Shown here piece after piece: positions 1-8,518 of a stretch of 16,470 nt of DNA. The DNA comes from CAYMRB01 sp964392615 (lineage in GTDB: Bacteria > Planctomycetota > UBA8108): NCBI GenBank assembly GCA_964392615.1, contig CAYMRB010000214.1, positions 1-16,470 of the forward strand, given 5' to 3'. A program made the translations under genes and the position numbers. Each line of letters starts with the position of its first letter. Within the stretch, counting starts at the first letter, position 1. A model generated the notes under the pieces. The model saw only the letters and a list, made by a program, of their open reading frames with translations. It was not told the DNA's origin and did no database searches.

Positions 1-1
1 A

Positions 2-2647
2 CCGACGCCGGGCGTCGCCGACGATTGCGGCCAGGAGCCGGGCGTCGTGTGCGAGCCGCCGGCGGGCACTCTCTTCCCGATGGGTCCGACGACCGTACTC
101 TGCACCGCGACGGACGCGAGCCAGAACGTCTCGACGTGCAGCTTCGTCGTGAACGTCGTCGACACGACTCCTCCCAGCCTTCTCTGCCCGGCGGACATGG
201 CCGTCGAGTGCAGAGGGCCTGATGGCGCGCACGTCGAGTTCAGCGTGGCGGCGTTCGACACCTTCGATCCAGAGCCGACGATCGTCTGCGATCCGCCGTC
301 GGGGAGCCTGTTCGGGCCGGGCCTCACGATCGTCGAATGCACGGCGACGGACAGCTTCGGCAACGTCGGCACGTGCTCGTTCAACGTCAGCGTGGTCGAC
401 ACGACACCACCGGCGCTCGCCTGCCCGGAGCGCATGGAGCTGGAAGGTACATCGCTCGACGGGGCCACGGCACTGTTCAGCGTCGGAGTGCAGGACGTCT
501 GCGATCCGACGGTGGCGGTCGACTGCATCCCGCCGTCCGGGTCGACCTTCCCGCTCGGCGTCACGGTCGTCGCTTGCACGGCGCGAGACGCGTCGGGCAA
601 CGAAGCGTCGTGTCAGTTCGAGGTCAGCGTGGTCGACACGACCCCTCCGGATCTGGTCTGTGTCGACGAGGCGATCGTCGTCGAGTGCGAGGGAGAGGGA
701 GCGGGAACCGTGCAGTACCCCGCGCCGACCGTCAGCGACGTGTGTGATCCCGCTCCGACGGTGGTGTGCGTGCCGCCGTCGGGATCGGCGCTGCCGCTCG
801 GATCGCACACGGTGACGTGCACGGCGACCGACGCCGCCGGCAACGTCGCGACCTGCAGCTTCGCCGTCGACGTCGTCGACACGGCGTCGCCCCGACTCAT
901 CTGCGGCGAGGACATCGTGCGCGAGTGCACGGGGCCTGAAGGCGCCGCGGTCGAGTATCCGCTGCCGATGGCCTCCGACATCTGCGACGTCGCGCCGAAC
1001 CTATCGTGCTTGCCGCCATCCGGCTCGATCTTCCCGCTCGGAACGACGGAGGTCATCTGTACTGCCGACGACCAGAGCGGCAACATGATCGACTGCTCGT
1101 TCTCCGTGACCGTCGTCGACACGACACCGCCGCAGCTCGAGTGCCCGGCGGAGATCACGGCTGAATGCAACTCGCACGAAGGCACGTCCGTCAGCTACTC
1201 GGCGGTCGCCCTCGACGCGTGTGACCCGACCCCGATCGTCGCGTTCACGCCGCCCTCCGGCTCGATCTTTCCGATCGGCGAGCAGGTCGTGAACGTCAGC
1301 GCCACCGACGCTGCGGGGAACACGTCGACCTGCTCGTTCACGGTGACCGTCGTCGACACGACGCCTCCGGCGATCGCCTGCGTCGGAAGCTTCGAGGTCG
1401 AGTGCTCGACGATCGACGCAGCCGTCGTCGAGTACCCGGCTCCGGCCGTGACGGACATCTGCGATCCGTCTCCCGTCGTCGAATGCGAGCCGCCGTCCGG
1501 CGCGACACTGTCGCTCGGCGAGCACGTCGTCCGCTGCGTCGCCACCGATGCGGCTGGCAACTCGTCCGCCTGTGAATTCACCGTGACCGTCGTCGATACG
1601 GTCGCGCCCGAGCTGATCTGTCCTTCTGACGTGACGGCCGAGTGCGAAAGCTCCGAGGGCGCGATCGTCGACTATCCGGTCCCCGTGGCCAACGATGCGT
1701 GCGACGGCCAGCCGCCGGTCGAGTGCGTCCCGCCACCGGGCTCGCTGTTCGCGCTCGGATCGACCGAGGTCGTCTGCAGCTCGACGGACCGTCAGGGCAA
1801 CTCGACGCAGTGCTCGTTCCTCGTGACTGTCGTCGATACGACGGCACCTGCGATCGGCTGTCCGGAGTCGATCGTCGTCGAGTGTCCGTCTTCGGCCGGC
1901 GCCACGGTCGAGTTCGCCGCGTCGGCAACCGACGCCTGCGATCCCGCCCCGACGCTGCAGTGCGAACCGCCGTCCGGATCGGTGTTCCCGCTCGGACAGA
2001 CCGTCGTCCTCTGCGCAGCGGTCGACGCGACGGGAAATCGTTCCGAGTGCTCGTTCACCGTCACCGTCGTGGATCGGACGCCGCCGACGATCGAGTGCCC
2101 GGCGGACACCGTCGTCGAGTGCACGGCGGAGGCCGTCGGCACATGGGAGCCCGGAGCGGACAGGCCTGCCGCCCTGTGCAGTGCCGTGGTCGAGTTCGCG
2201 ACGCCCGAGTCGTTCGACGGCTGTCAGGACACGCCTCCGCAGGTGACGTGCTCTCCCGCTTCAGGCACGCGATTCGGCGCGGGCCTGCACGAGGTGATCT
2301 GCACGGCGCGCGATGAGTCCGGCAACCAGACGACCTGCACGTTCACGGTCGAGGTCGTGCTGACGTCGCAGCCATTCGTGCGCAGCGATGCGAACGCCGA
2401 CAGCCGCTACGACATCGCCGACGCGATCTCGACCGTTCGGTTCCTCTTCCTCGGCGTCGGATCGCCACCGTGCCTGGACGCGGTCGACTCCAACGACGAT
2501 GGCGACACGGATCTCACCGACGCGATCTTCCTGCTGAACTACCTGTTCCAGTCCGGCTCCCCGCCCGCCGCACCGTTCGGAGCCTGCGGCTTCGACGCGA
2601 CGGACACGGACTCCCTGGGTTGCGAGAGCTACCCGCCGTGTGAGTGA
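2..2647 (+). CDS. Secreted HYR-repeat protein with C-terminal dockerin-like module (5' end outside window)
   Basis: The frame is open from the left edge, so the true start lies outside; the first in-window GTG (47) falls inside a repeat and is not a start. Residue numbers count from that GTG. The protein is one partial and nine complete HYR domains (hyalin repeats, an immunoglobulin-like beta-sandwich) up to residue 775. Each ends in a VVDTTPP-type linker and carries PPSGS and CTATDxxGN motifs. Residues 776-866 form a dockerin-like module with two Ca-loop-like segments (SDANADSRYDIADA and DSNDDGDTDLTDA), each followed by a hydrophobic LFL/LNYLF helix, and a Cys-containing tail. HYR domains are usually extracellular adhesion or spacer modules, and the Cys-rich content fits export. 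The ligand is unknown, and no catalytic domain is visible in this part. The same terminal module occurs in two other genes here (10179 and 11943). Confidence 0.85.
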   Translation, partial: PTPGVADDCGQEPGVVCEPPAGTLFPMGPTTVLCTATDASQNVSTCSFVVNVVDTTPPSLLCPADMAVECRGPDGAHVEFSVAAFDTFDPEPTIVCDPPSGSLFGPGLTIVECTATDSFGNVGTCSFNVSVVDTTPPALACPERMELEGTSLDGATALFSVGVQDVCDPTVAVDCIPPSGSTFPLGVTVVACTARDASGNEASCQFEVSVVDTTPPDLVCVDEAIVVECEGEGAGTVQYPAPTVSDVCDPAPTVVCVPPSGSALPLGSHTVTCTATDAAGNVATCSFAVDVVDTASPRLICGEDIVRECTGPEGAAVEYPLPMASDICDVAPNLSCLPPSGSIFPLGTTEVICTADDQSGNMIDCSFSVTVVDTTPPQLECPAEITAECNSHEGTSVSYSAVALDACDPTPIVAFTPPSGSIFPIGEQVVNVSATDAAGNTSTCSFTVTVVDTTPPAIACVGSFEVECSTIDAAVVEYPAPAVTDICDPSPVVECEPPSGATLSLGEHVVRCVATDAAGNSSACEFTVTVVDTVAPELICPSDVTAECESSEGAIVDYPVPVANDACDGQPPVECVPPPGSLFALGSTEVVCSSTDRQGNSTQCSFLVTVVDTTAPAIGCPESIVVECPSSAGATVEFAASATDACDPAPTLQCEPPSGSVFPLGQTVVLCAAVDATGNRSECSFTVTVVDRTPPTIECPADTVVECTAEAVGTWEPGADRPAALCSAVVEFATPESFDGCQDTPPQVTCSPASGTRFGAGLHEVICTARDESGNQTTCTFTVEVVLTSQPFVRSDANADSRYDIADAISTVRFLFLGVGSPPCLDAVDSNDDGDTDLTDAIFLLNYLFQSGSPPAAPFGACGFDATDTDSLGCESYPPCE
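176..2371 (+). repeat. Tandem array of nine HYR-encoding units
   Basis: Eight units of 79-81 codons (237-243 bp) follow each other without spacers. A ninth unit of 95 codons (285 bp) carries an extra stretch of about 15 residues near its start. Unit starts in residues from GTG 47 are 44, 123, 202, 283, 363, 442, 522, 602 and 681. Nearly every unit boundary carries a GTCGTCGACACG-like sequence encoding VVDT. The consensus has six cysteines, and departures from it are unit-specific. Units are diverged rather than identical, so the array is old at the DNA level. Confidence 0.85.
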
Positions 2648-2944
2648 CGGACCGGGACCGGGCTATCCGCCACCCGAATCGCCGCGACCCGCAGCGTTGG
2701 CCTCGGACCGACGCGCTTCCAATACCCTGTGGCGCAAGAAGACGCCCACGATCAGTACGGAGACCCCGAGAAGCCCAACTGCGTGATGCGTCGCATGCCA
2801 GACGCCTCGACACGCGGATTGCTACCGCTTGCAGTCGTCTTGCCGAGTCTTACCGGACTTGTCGGTCGATTGAGCTCTTGGTCCGGCTCGATCGCACAGA
2901 GCTGCGGGCTTGGTGCGTTGTCGAGTCCTGGCAACGAAGAGCCC
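2648..2944. other. Gap between convergent genes, no gene recognised
   Basis: The 297 bp between two convergent stop codons hold no convincing gene. On the minus strand, 2821 to 2663 is open and would encode a hydrophobic stretch (GLLGVSVLIVGVFL) followed by basic residues. It has no ATG or GTG start upstream of that stretch and no ribosome site, so it is at most a remnant of a membrane-protein end. No clear hairpin with a T-tract was found. Confidence 0.5.
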
Positions 2945-5900
2945 CTACCGCGCTGGCAGAATCACCCGCGCCGTCGTCCCCGCGCCCGGCCAGGACTCCA
3001 GCCGGATGTCGCCGCCGCGCGCTCGCACGATGCCATACGCGACCGTCAGCCCGAGTCCGGCCGCTCGGTCGCGCGGCTTCGTCGAGTAGAACGGATCGAA
3101 CGCCGCGTCGATGCCGGCGTCGTCGATGCCGGGCCCGTCGTCGCGCACGGTGAGCTCGACATACGTCCCGGGAGCGAGCACGCCGTGCGCCTCGTGGATC
3201 CGCACGTTGCCCGTGCGCACGATCAACCGACCGTGCCCGGGCATCGCGTCGCTCGCGTTCGCGAGGATCTCGCGCACGACGCGGCGCAACTCGTTCTCGC
3301 TGCAGACTGCCGGCCACAGACCGAGGTGGCCGCGGAAGTCGATCTCGACGCCGGGCGCAAACTCGACGCGTCCATCCGACCCCGTCGCGTCGACTCCCTC
3401 CGAGGGGGCGTTCGCGGTCGAGCCGAGCTGTTGCTCGACGATCGAGTCGAGCGCGACCGTCGTCTCGCCGCTGTCATCGTCCGACTGGCGTTCGTCGCTG
3501 CCGAGCGTCGCCAATCGCCCGAGCAGCGACTCGACTCTCGCGACGCTCTCGCCGACGGCCTCCAGCCGGCCGTCCTCCTGCAGCTCCCGGCGTAGCCTCT
3601 CGACCTCGGTGCTGACGCGACGAGTCAGCTCGCGAATGCCCTGCAGGCGGCGCTCTCGGTGCTCGAGCCGCTCCGCATCGACCGCTGCGGTGCGATCCTC
3701 GATCACGACGACGACGTCGCAATCGTCGCGTGTACCGGTATCGCCTCCCGCCCGACCGTGACGAAAGAAGCGGACATCGAGCACGTGCTCACCGACTCCG
3801 GGCGCGCAACCGTCCGCGGAGTTCGCGTCGCGCCGGTTCTCCCCGGCGTGGTGCACGCGACACGTCGCCTGGCGGCCCACGCGCGCTCGCCGCAACCACT
3901 CGTCGACATCGAGGCTCGCGAGTGCCGGCACGAACCGCAGCGGCTGTCCGACGATCTCCTCCGCGCTCAGTCCGCCGAGACCGACCGCGTTGGCTGCCGC
4001 GCCGTTGTACTCGCGCACGCGCCCCACGCCATCGACGACGAAGACCGCTGCCGGCAGGCTGCGGAACACGCCGCGATACCGTCGCATTCTGTCGCGACGC
4101 TCGCGCCATCGACGACGCAGCGCAACCAAACCGACGACGAAGAACCCCCCGCCGAACACGCCCAGCGCGGCGTAGGCGATCCAGTTCGTCCCCTCGGCAC
4201 CGGTGCGGAATCGATGCAGAAGCCGGCGGCGGTTCTCGTTGCCGTCGCGATCGCGCACCTCGACCTCGAACGTGTGCCCACCCTCCGCGAGCCCTTCGAG
4301 TGACGCGCGGGCGACATGACCTAAACGCGACCACTCGCCATCGTCGACGCGGTATCGATACTGCAGCGCGTCGGGAAGGGTCGCGTCCTTGTAGTCGCGT
4401 CCCTCCCACTCGAAGTCGATCGAGCCGTCCTGTCGCGCTCGGTCCGGGAATCGCACGCGTGTGAACTCCGGTCGCTTCGCGTCGCTCATCGCATGCTGCC
4501 AGATGCCGTCGCCGAGCGTGCCGACCAGCAACCCGCGGACACCATCTTCGAGCGCGATCGGCAGGACCGAGTAGACCCAACTCCCGCCCGACGCGAGCGA
4601 CGCCACGCTGGAGCTGTACCAGCACTCGCCGTCGAAGCGCGTCAGTCCTTCCTGCGTACCGAACCAGAGATCAAACCCGTCCGAGACGATCGTCAGAACG
4701 TGACCGCTGCCGAGCCCGTCCTCGACGCCGTACGTCCGCACATCGTCTCCCTTGATCCGACTGACGCCGCTACCGGACGCCCAGTACGAGACCCAGATCG
4801 CCCGGTCCGGACCGTACGCCAACGCCCACGGCTTCGCGTGCAATCCCTCGCGCTCGGTCAGGACGCGATGCACGACCAGCCGGTCGCGTTCGAGCGTGCA
4901 CTCGAGCAGTCCGCCGTGCGTCGCGATCCAGAACTCGTCTTCCGGTGCGCGCACGAGGTCGTTGAACTTCGGTCGCCCTCGATAGCCATCGACCTCGACC
5001 GACTCGATCGCATAACCCGTCAGCGCCGAGCGGCGATAGACGACCGGCGTTCGCCGCGACCGCGCGCCCTCCGGCGCGTCCGGCAGGAACCACAGCTCCT
5101 CGAGACGATCCGTGACGATACGGCGGATCGGCGACTGTCGAAACGCGTCACTCGACGGTGGACGGCTCCAGACCTTGCCATCGAACACGAACGCGCCCTC
5201 GAACTTCTCGTCGCTCGACACCCAGATGTCGCCCTGCGTGTCCTCGGCGAGACCGGTGATCGCCAGAAGCTGCGTCTCGACCCCCTCCGACCGCACGTCC
5301 TCGAGCCGCCACTCGCCGGCACTCGTTTTCGACGCGTCGGTCGGTTCGGAGCGAGAGTACACCACGACGCCATCGGTCGTGCCGACCCACAGACGGCCGG
5401 TGGAGTCCTCGAGAAGCGTGCGCACCTCGGGGTGCTCCATCGCCGGCGCATCGCGCAGGCGACGCCAGCGCTCGCTCGCGAGGTCGCACATCGCGATGCC
5501 GCCGCGCATGCGGAACCACAAGCAGCCCTGCGGATCGAGGCGCCCGCCGAAGAGCTGCCGCGACCTCCCCTCCGGCCACTTGAGCGGCAGCCATTGCGCA
5601 CCACCGTTCGGCAAGACGTAGAGGCTGCCGTCCTCACACGTCGCATAGTGGTTGTGGGCGCGATCCTGCACGATGCTCTCGACCCACACGCGCGCTCCCG
5701 ATCGGATCTGCCGACCGAGCACGTGCCACATGCCGCCTTCCTGCCGCGCCAGGTACCAGTCCTGCTCGTCCTCTTGCTGGTGGAACAGCCCCCACAGGAC
5801 GCGGCGTGCGGCAGTCGCGCCCTGCCCGTCGTCGCCCGCCGGTCGGGCCGGCTTCTCGAAGACCATCAGCCGCCGGCAGACCGCCTCGGTCAGCTCGTCG

Positions 5901-6634
5901 CGCAGCAGCTCCCACGTCTGGAGCTCATCCCAACGCTTCTGCTCGGCGGAACGAAAGTGGAGGAGCCCGACTGTGGTCGCGAGCCAGTGCACGCCAGCGC
6001 CGTCGACCTCGTAGTCGATGACGTCGCCGGACGGCAGGCGCACGTCCGGGTCGAGCCGTTCGATTCGGCGGCCACGGATCTCCCAGTGCTCCGAGCGTCC
6101 GCCGTCGGCCGGCTGATGGACGATGAAGCACGCGTCGCGCTCGCCGGGCGCGACAAAGACCTTCCCGGCGGCATCGATGTCGTCGCTCGGAAAGACGCGT
6201 ACGAAACGCGCGCCGCCATCGAGACGCCAGAGCGCGGACTTCGTCGCGCCATAGACCACGCCCTGCGATGCGACGATACGTTCGATCGCTCCTCCATCGG
6301 ACACGCCGCCGACGTCGAGCGCCTCCCAACGGTGCAGGTCGTAGCGATGGAGGCCTTCCGCCGTCGCTGCGAGCAACGATTCGTCCGCGTCGACCCACAG
6401 CGCCGTGATGGCCGCCGGCCCGACGGCCGAGTCGTCGAAGAACCGCCAGCGCCAGCCTTCGAGAAGACGCGACGTGACCGCGTGGGCCTCCGCGGCAATC
6501 GCCGCGTCCGCAGCAGACGTCACCTCATCCTGTGCGCTCGCTGCCGGCGCACCGAACGCGACGATCAGGCACGCGATCGGCGCAAGCGCGAACGGGCCGA
6601 AAAAGCTCGAGGAGTCGGAGGACGGGCGCGTCAT
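2945..6634 (-). CDS. Membrane sensor histidine kinase-like protein with periplasmic beta-propeller (Reg_prop/Y_Y_Y), PAS and HATPase domains
   Basis: The product is 1229 residues. A signal peptide (about 1-35, ending AASAQDE) leads into a periplasmic region of propeller-type blades (about 60-715) with motifs such as LWVGTTDGVVVY (415-426) and DLWFGTQEGLTRFDG (655-669). A Y_Y_Y domain (about 725-812), one membrane helix (about 818-839) and a PAS domain (about 851-985) follow. Then come a charged coiled-coil (about 980-1045) and a HATPase domain (about 1100-1229). The ATPase motifs are intact: N-box EILANASDAM (1122-1131), DDGPGID, F-box FDPFYSTKP, AAGLGLTVAYG and PGAGTTA. This is the hybrid two-component system (HTCS)/Reg_prop architecture, in which the propeller usually senses an extracellular, often carbohydrate, signal. 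No receiver or DNA-binding domain is fused, and no response regulator lies in the window. The usual H-box is not recognisable: the only histidine from 951 to 1102, apart from H959 in the PAS domain, is H992, in an LEHRERR context. The start is ATG at 6634, with a weak GGAA upstream. Confidence 0.88.
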   Translation of the reverse strand: MTRPSSDSSSFFGPFALAPIACLIVAFGAPAASAQDEVTSAADAAIAAEAHAVTSRLLEGWRWRFFDDSAVGPAAITALWVDADESLLAATAEGLHRYDLHRWEALDVGGVSDGGAIERIVASQGVVYGATKSALWRLDGGARFVRVFPSDDIDAAGKVFVAPGERDACFIVHQPADGGRSEHWEIRGRRIERLDPDVRLPSGDVIDYEVDGAGVHWLATTVGLLHFRSAEQKRWDELQTWELLRDELTEAVCRRLMVFEKPARPAGDDGQGATAARRVLWGLFHQQEDEQDWYLARQEGGMWHVLGRQIRSGARVWVESIVQDRAHNHYATCEDGSLYVLPNGGAQWLPLKWPEGRSRQLFGGRLDPQGCLWFRMRGGIAMCDLASERWRRLRDAPAMEHPEVRTLLEDSTGRLWVGTTDGVVVYSRSEPTDASKTSAGEWRLEDVRSEGVETQLLAITGLAEDTQGDIWVSSDEKFEGAFVFDGKVWSRPPSSDAFRQSPIRRIVTDRLEELWFLPDAPEGARSRRTPVVYRRSALTGYAIESVEVDGYRGRPKFNDLVRAPEDEFWIATHGGLLECTLERDRLVVHRVLTEREGLHAKPWALAYGPDRAIWVSYWASGSGVSRIKGDDVRTYGVEDGLGSGHVLTIVSDGFDLWFGTQEGLTRFDGECWYSSSVASLASGGSWVYSVLPIALEDGVRGLLVGTLGDGIWQHAMSDAKRPEFTRVRFPDRARQDGSIDFEWEGRDYKDATLPDALQYRYRVDDGEWSRLGHVARASLEGLAEGGHTFEVEVRDRDGNENRRRLLHRFRTGAEGTNWIAYAALGVFGGGFFVVGLVALRRRWRERRDRMRRYRGVFRSLPAAVFVVDGVGRVREYNGAAANAVGLGGLSAEEIVGQPLRFVPALASLDVDEWLRRARVGRQATCRVHHAGENRRDANSADGCAPGVGEHVLDVRFFRHGRAGGDTGTRDDCDVVVVIEDRTAAVDAERLEHRERRLQGIRELTRRVSTEVERLRRELQEDGRLEAVGESVARVESLLGRLATLGSDERQSDDDSGETTVALDSIVEQQLGSTANAPSEGVDATGSDGRVEFAPGVEIDFRGHLGLWPAVCSENELRRVVREILANASDAMPGHGRLIVRTGNVRIHEAHGVLAPGTYVELTVRDDGPGIDDAGIDAAFDPFYSTKPRDRAAGLGLTVAYGIVRARGGDIRLESWPGAGTTARVILPAR

Positions 6635-6838
6635 GGGATTCCATCATATCTTCGGCTCGTCGCGGCGGCGGCACCGGAGTTGAGCTTGCAAAGGCAGAAG
6701 TCCGGCGCGGTGGGCGCCGATTACGGGCCTCCCGGACACGAAAAACTCCTCGGCGGCTCCGTGGCCCACGCCTACAATGGGGCCTCCTTCCCAGTCTTCT
6801 CACCAACGACCGAGATTCAACCAAGCCAAGGTGGATCA
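6635..6838. promoter_or_regulatory. Divergent intergenic region serving the sensor and the HEAT/hydrolase gene
   Basis: The 204 bp between two divergent starts must hold the promoters for both. On the plus strand a TACAAT at 6773-6778 resembles a -10 box about 60 bp before the ATG, but there is no matching -35 at 16-18 bp. On the minus strand a TATGAT (plus positions 6643-6648) also resembles a -10 but lies only about 8 bp from the sensor ATG, too close to be convincing. No operator palindrome was recognised. Confidence 0.35.
6828..6834 (+). promoter_or_regulatory. Ribosome binding site fixing the start at 6839
   Basis: AAGGTGG lies 4 nt before the ATG. It decides the start because the frame stays open upstream for more than 2.3 kb, antisense to the sensor gene. 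The signal peptide directly after this ATG supports the choice. Confidence 0.7.
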
Positions 6839-8455
6839 ATGAGTTACGGACGCGCACGAATTCTCGCGAGCGCGCTGGTCGTCGCCGGCGCCGCATGGTG
6901 TACCCCGGCGCTGCCGGCGCAGGACGAGGTCGCGACGTCGGGCGAGATCAAGGCGGCGCTGAGGTCGCCGAACTCCGGTATCCGGCACGACACGTGGAAG
7001 CGCCTCAATCCGGAGGAGTCGGTCCACCTGAAGCGACTCATCTGGGTGCTGAAGAGCAAGCCCTGGTACGACCGCGAAGGCGCGATCGACGCGCTCGCCA
7101 AGGCGTTCTCCGAGAAGGTTCTCGACCGCATGGTCAAGTACCTGCACAAGGACCGCGACCCGGCGGTGCGGCAGGGCATGGCGGCCGCGCTCGCCAAGAT
7201 GAACGACAAGAAGTACTACAAGGAGCTGTACGAAGCGCTCGACGACAAGGATCCGCGCGTGCGGCGCGAAGTCGTCTGGCGCCTGCGCGTCCGCAAGAAG
7301 GAAGAGGCCGTCGACGCGCTGGTGAAGCGCTTCCTCGAGGAAGAGGATCCGGTCGTCAAGACATACCTCGAGGCGACCCTGAACGACCTGACGCAGGCGT
7401 TTCGGGGGCCGAACCCGCGCGCGTGGCGCCAGTGGTGGGAGACGGCGAAGAACGATCCCGACTACAAGCTCGGCGAGATGGACGATGACGCGAAGAAGGC
7501 CGCCGAGGAGCTCGGCAAGAAGCTCAAGAAGAGCCGCACGCGGTTGGCGGACGTCGATCTCGACACCGCCGAGCGCGGCATCGGCGAGGGCGTGCCGATC
7601 CTGGTCCTGCCGTACTACGGCTACAGTCGCGAGACGATGCTCCCGTTCCTCTCGGAGCTCGAGCGATATCACAAGGTGATCTACATCGATCTGCCGAAGA
7701 TCGACAGCTTCAAGGGGCTGGAGAATGTCGGCGCGACCGGCATGCCCTACTATCCGATCGACAAGCTCGTCGAGGCGTTCGAGGCCCTGCGCGAGGAGAA
7801 GAAGCAGGAGCACTTCGCGATCATGGCTTGCGGGATGAACTCCTGGATCGCCATGCGCTACGCATCGCTGTATCCGAAGTCGGTCGCGGCCATGATCCTG
7901 ATCTGCCCGTACTCCGGCAATAAGACGTACGGCAGGGGCGTGGACCGCTGCATCAGCATCGGCAAGTCGAAGAAGGATCGCGAGCTCGAGTACTACGGCT
8001 ACAGCCAGCGCGTCAACACACAGACCGGTAAGAGCATCCTCGAGCAGAATCACGAGAAGGACGAGAAGCTCTACCCGCGCATGAAGAACGAACAGGCGTG
8101 CATCGAACGGCGCTCGTGGGCCGCGTTCTTCTACGATGACCGAGACGGAGTGCTCAGCCAGCTGTTCGGGAAACGCCGCAACCACCCCGGTGGCGTGCTC
8201 ATCCCCGAGTTCGACTGCTACAGGGAAACGAAGCCGAAACGCCGTGTGCCGACGCTCATCTGCTCCGGCAAGAACGACGTGCGAACCACGCCCGATGACG
8301 GCAAGGGCATCGCCAAGCACTTCAGCGGCGTACCGGTCGTGTACACGCGAAGCGCCGGCATGCCGTTCGTCGAAGAGGCGCCGAAGTTCAACAGGGACGT
8401 CATCGGCTTCCTGCGCAAGAACACGCGCGCCAAGTCCTCCAAAAAGAGGAAGTAG
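6839..8455 (+). CDS. Secreted HEAT-repeat protein with a probably non-catalytic alpha/beta-hydrolase domain
   Basis: The product is 538 residues with a signal peptide (about 1-28, ALPA-QDE). HEAT-like helical repeats span about 78-185, followed by NPRAWRQWWE (192-201), a signature I associate with planctomycete HEAT proteins. A charged helical linker (about 210-250) and an alpha/beta-hydrolase-like domain (about 251-530) complete it. The hydrolase fold shows in PILVLPYYG (strand plus oxyanion region, 253-261) and in SWIAMRYASLYPKSVAAMILI, the usual helix and strand after the nucleophile. GKNDVRTTP (477-485) gives the acid Asp480, and AGMPFVEEAP (506-515) corresponds to the usual GHxxxxEaP. 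The nucleophile elbow reads ACGMN (330-334) where GxSxG is expected, and the His position reads Met508, so only the Asp of the triad remains. It is probably a binding or scaffold protein rather than an esterase. A 63-bp gap to the next gene suggests co-transcription with the metallopeptidase. Confidence 0.8.
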   Translation: MSYGRARILASALVVAGAAWCTPALPAQDEVATSGEIKAALRSPNSGIRHDTWKRLNPEESVHLKRLIWVLKSKPWYDREGAIDALAKAFSEKVLDRMVKYLHKDRDPAVRQGMAAALAKMNDKKYYKELYEALDDKDPRVRREVVWRLRVRKKEEAVDALVKRFLEEEDPVVKTYLEATLNDLTQAFRGPNPRAWRQWWETAKNDPDYKLGEMDDDAKKAAEELGKKLKKSRTRLADVDLDTAERGIGEGVPILVLPYYGYSRETMLPFLSELERYHKVIYIDLPKIDSFKGLENVGATGMPYYPIDKLVEAFEALREEKKQEHFAIMACGMNSWIAMRYASLYPKSVAAMILICPYSGNKTYGRGVDRCISIGKSKKDRELEYYGYSQRVNTQTGKSILEQNHEKDEKLYPRMKNEQACIERRSWAAFFYDDRDGVLSQLFGKRRNHPGGVLIPEFDCYRETKPKRRVPTLICSGKNDVRTTPDDGKGIAKHFSGVPVVYTRSAGMPFVEEAPKFNRDVIGFLRKNTRAKSSKKRK

Positions 8456-8518
8456 GAAGTCGACAGCGGGACGATGACAAAACGAAGCCGCAACGAAGAG
8501 CCCACCATTCCGTAAGCC

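Noticed and set aside
176..2371. Regular spacing of about 240 bp considered as a CRISPR-like or satellite repeat
   Set aside because: The units are protein-coding and diverged, with period set by the HYR domain.
2663..2821. Minus-strand open stretch encoding a membrane-helix-like segment with basic residues after it
   Set aside because: There is no ATG or GTG start before the helix and no ribosome site. At most it is a gene remnant.
4493..6838. Plus-strand open frame continuous with the HEAT/hydrolase gene, which would make a 1320-residue protein
   Set aside because: It is antisense to the well-supported sensor kinase. A ribosome site and a signal peptide place the true start at 6839.
6884..6901. 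Possible lipoprotein box (AGAAWC) in the HEAT/hydrolase signal peptide
   Set aside because: The residue before Cys is Trp, which does not fit the lipobox; a standard signal peptidase site (LPA-QDE) follows.
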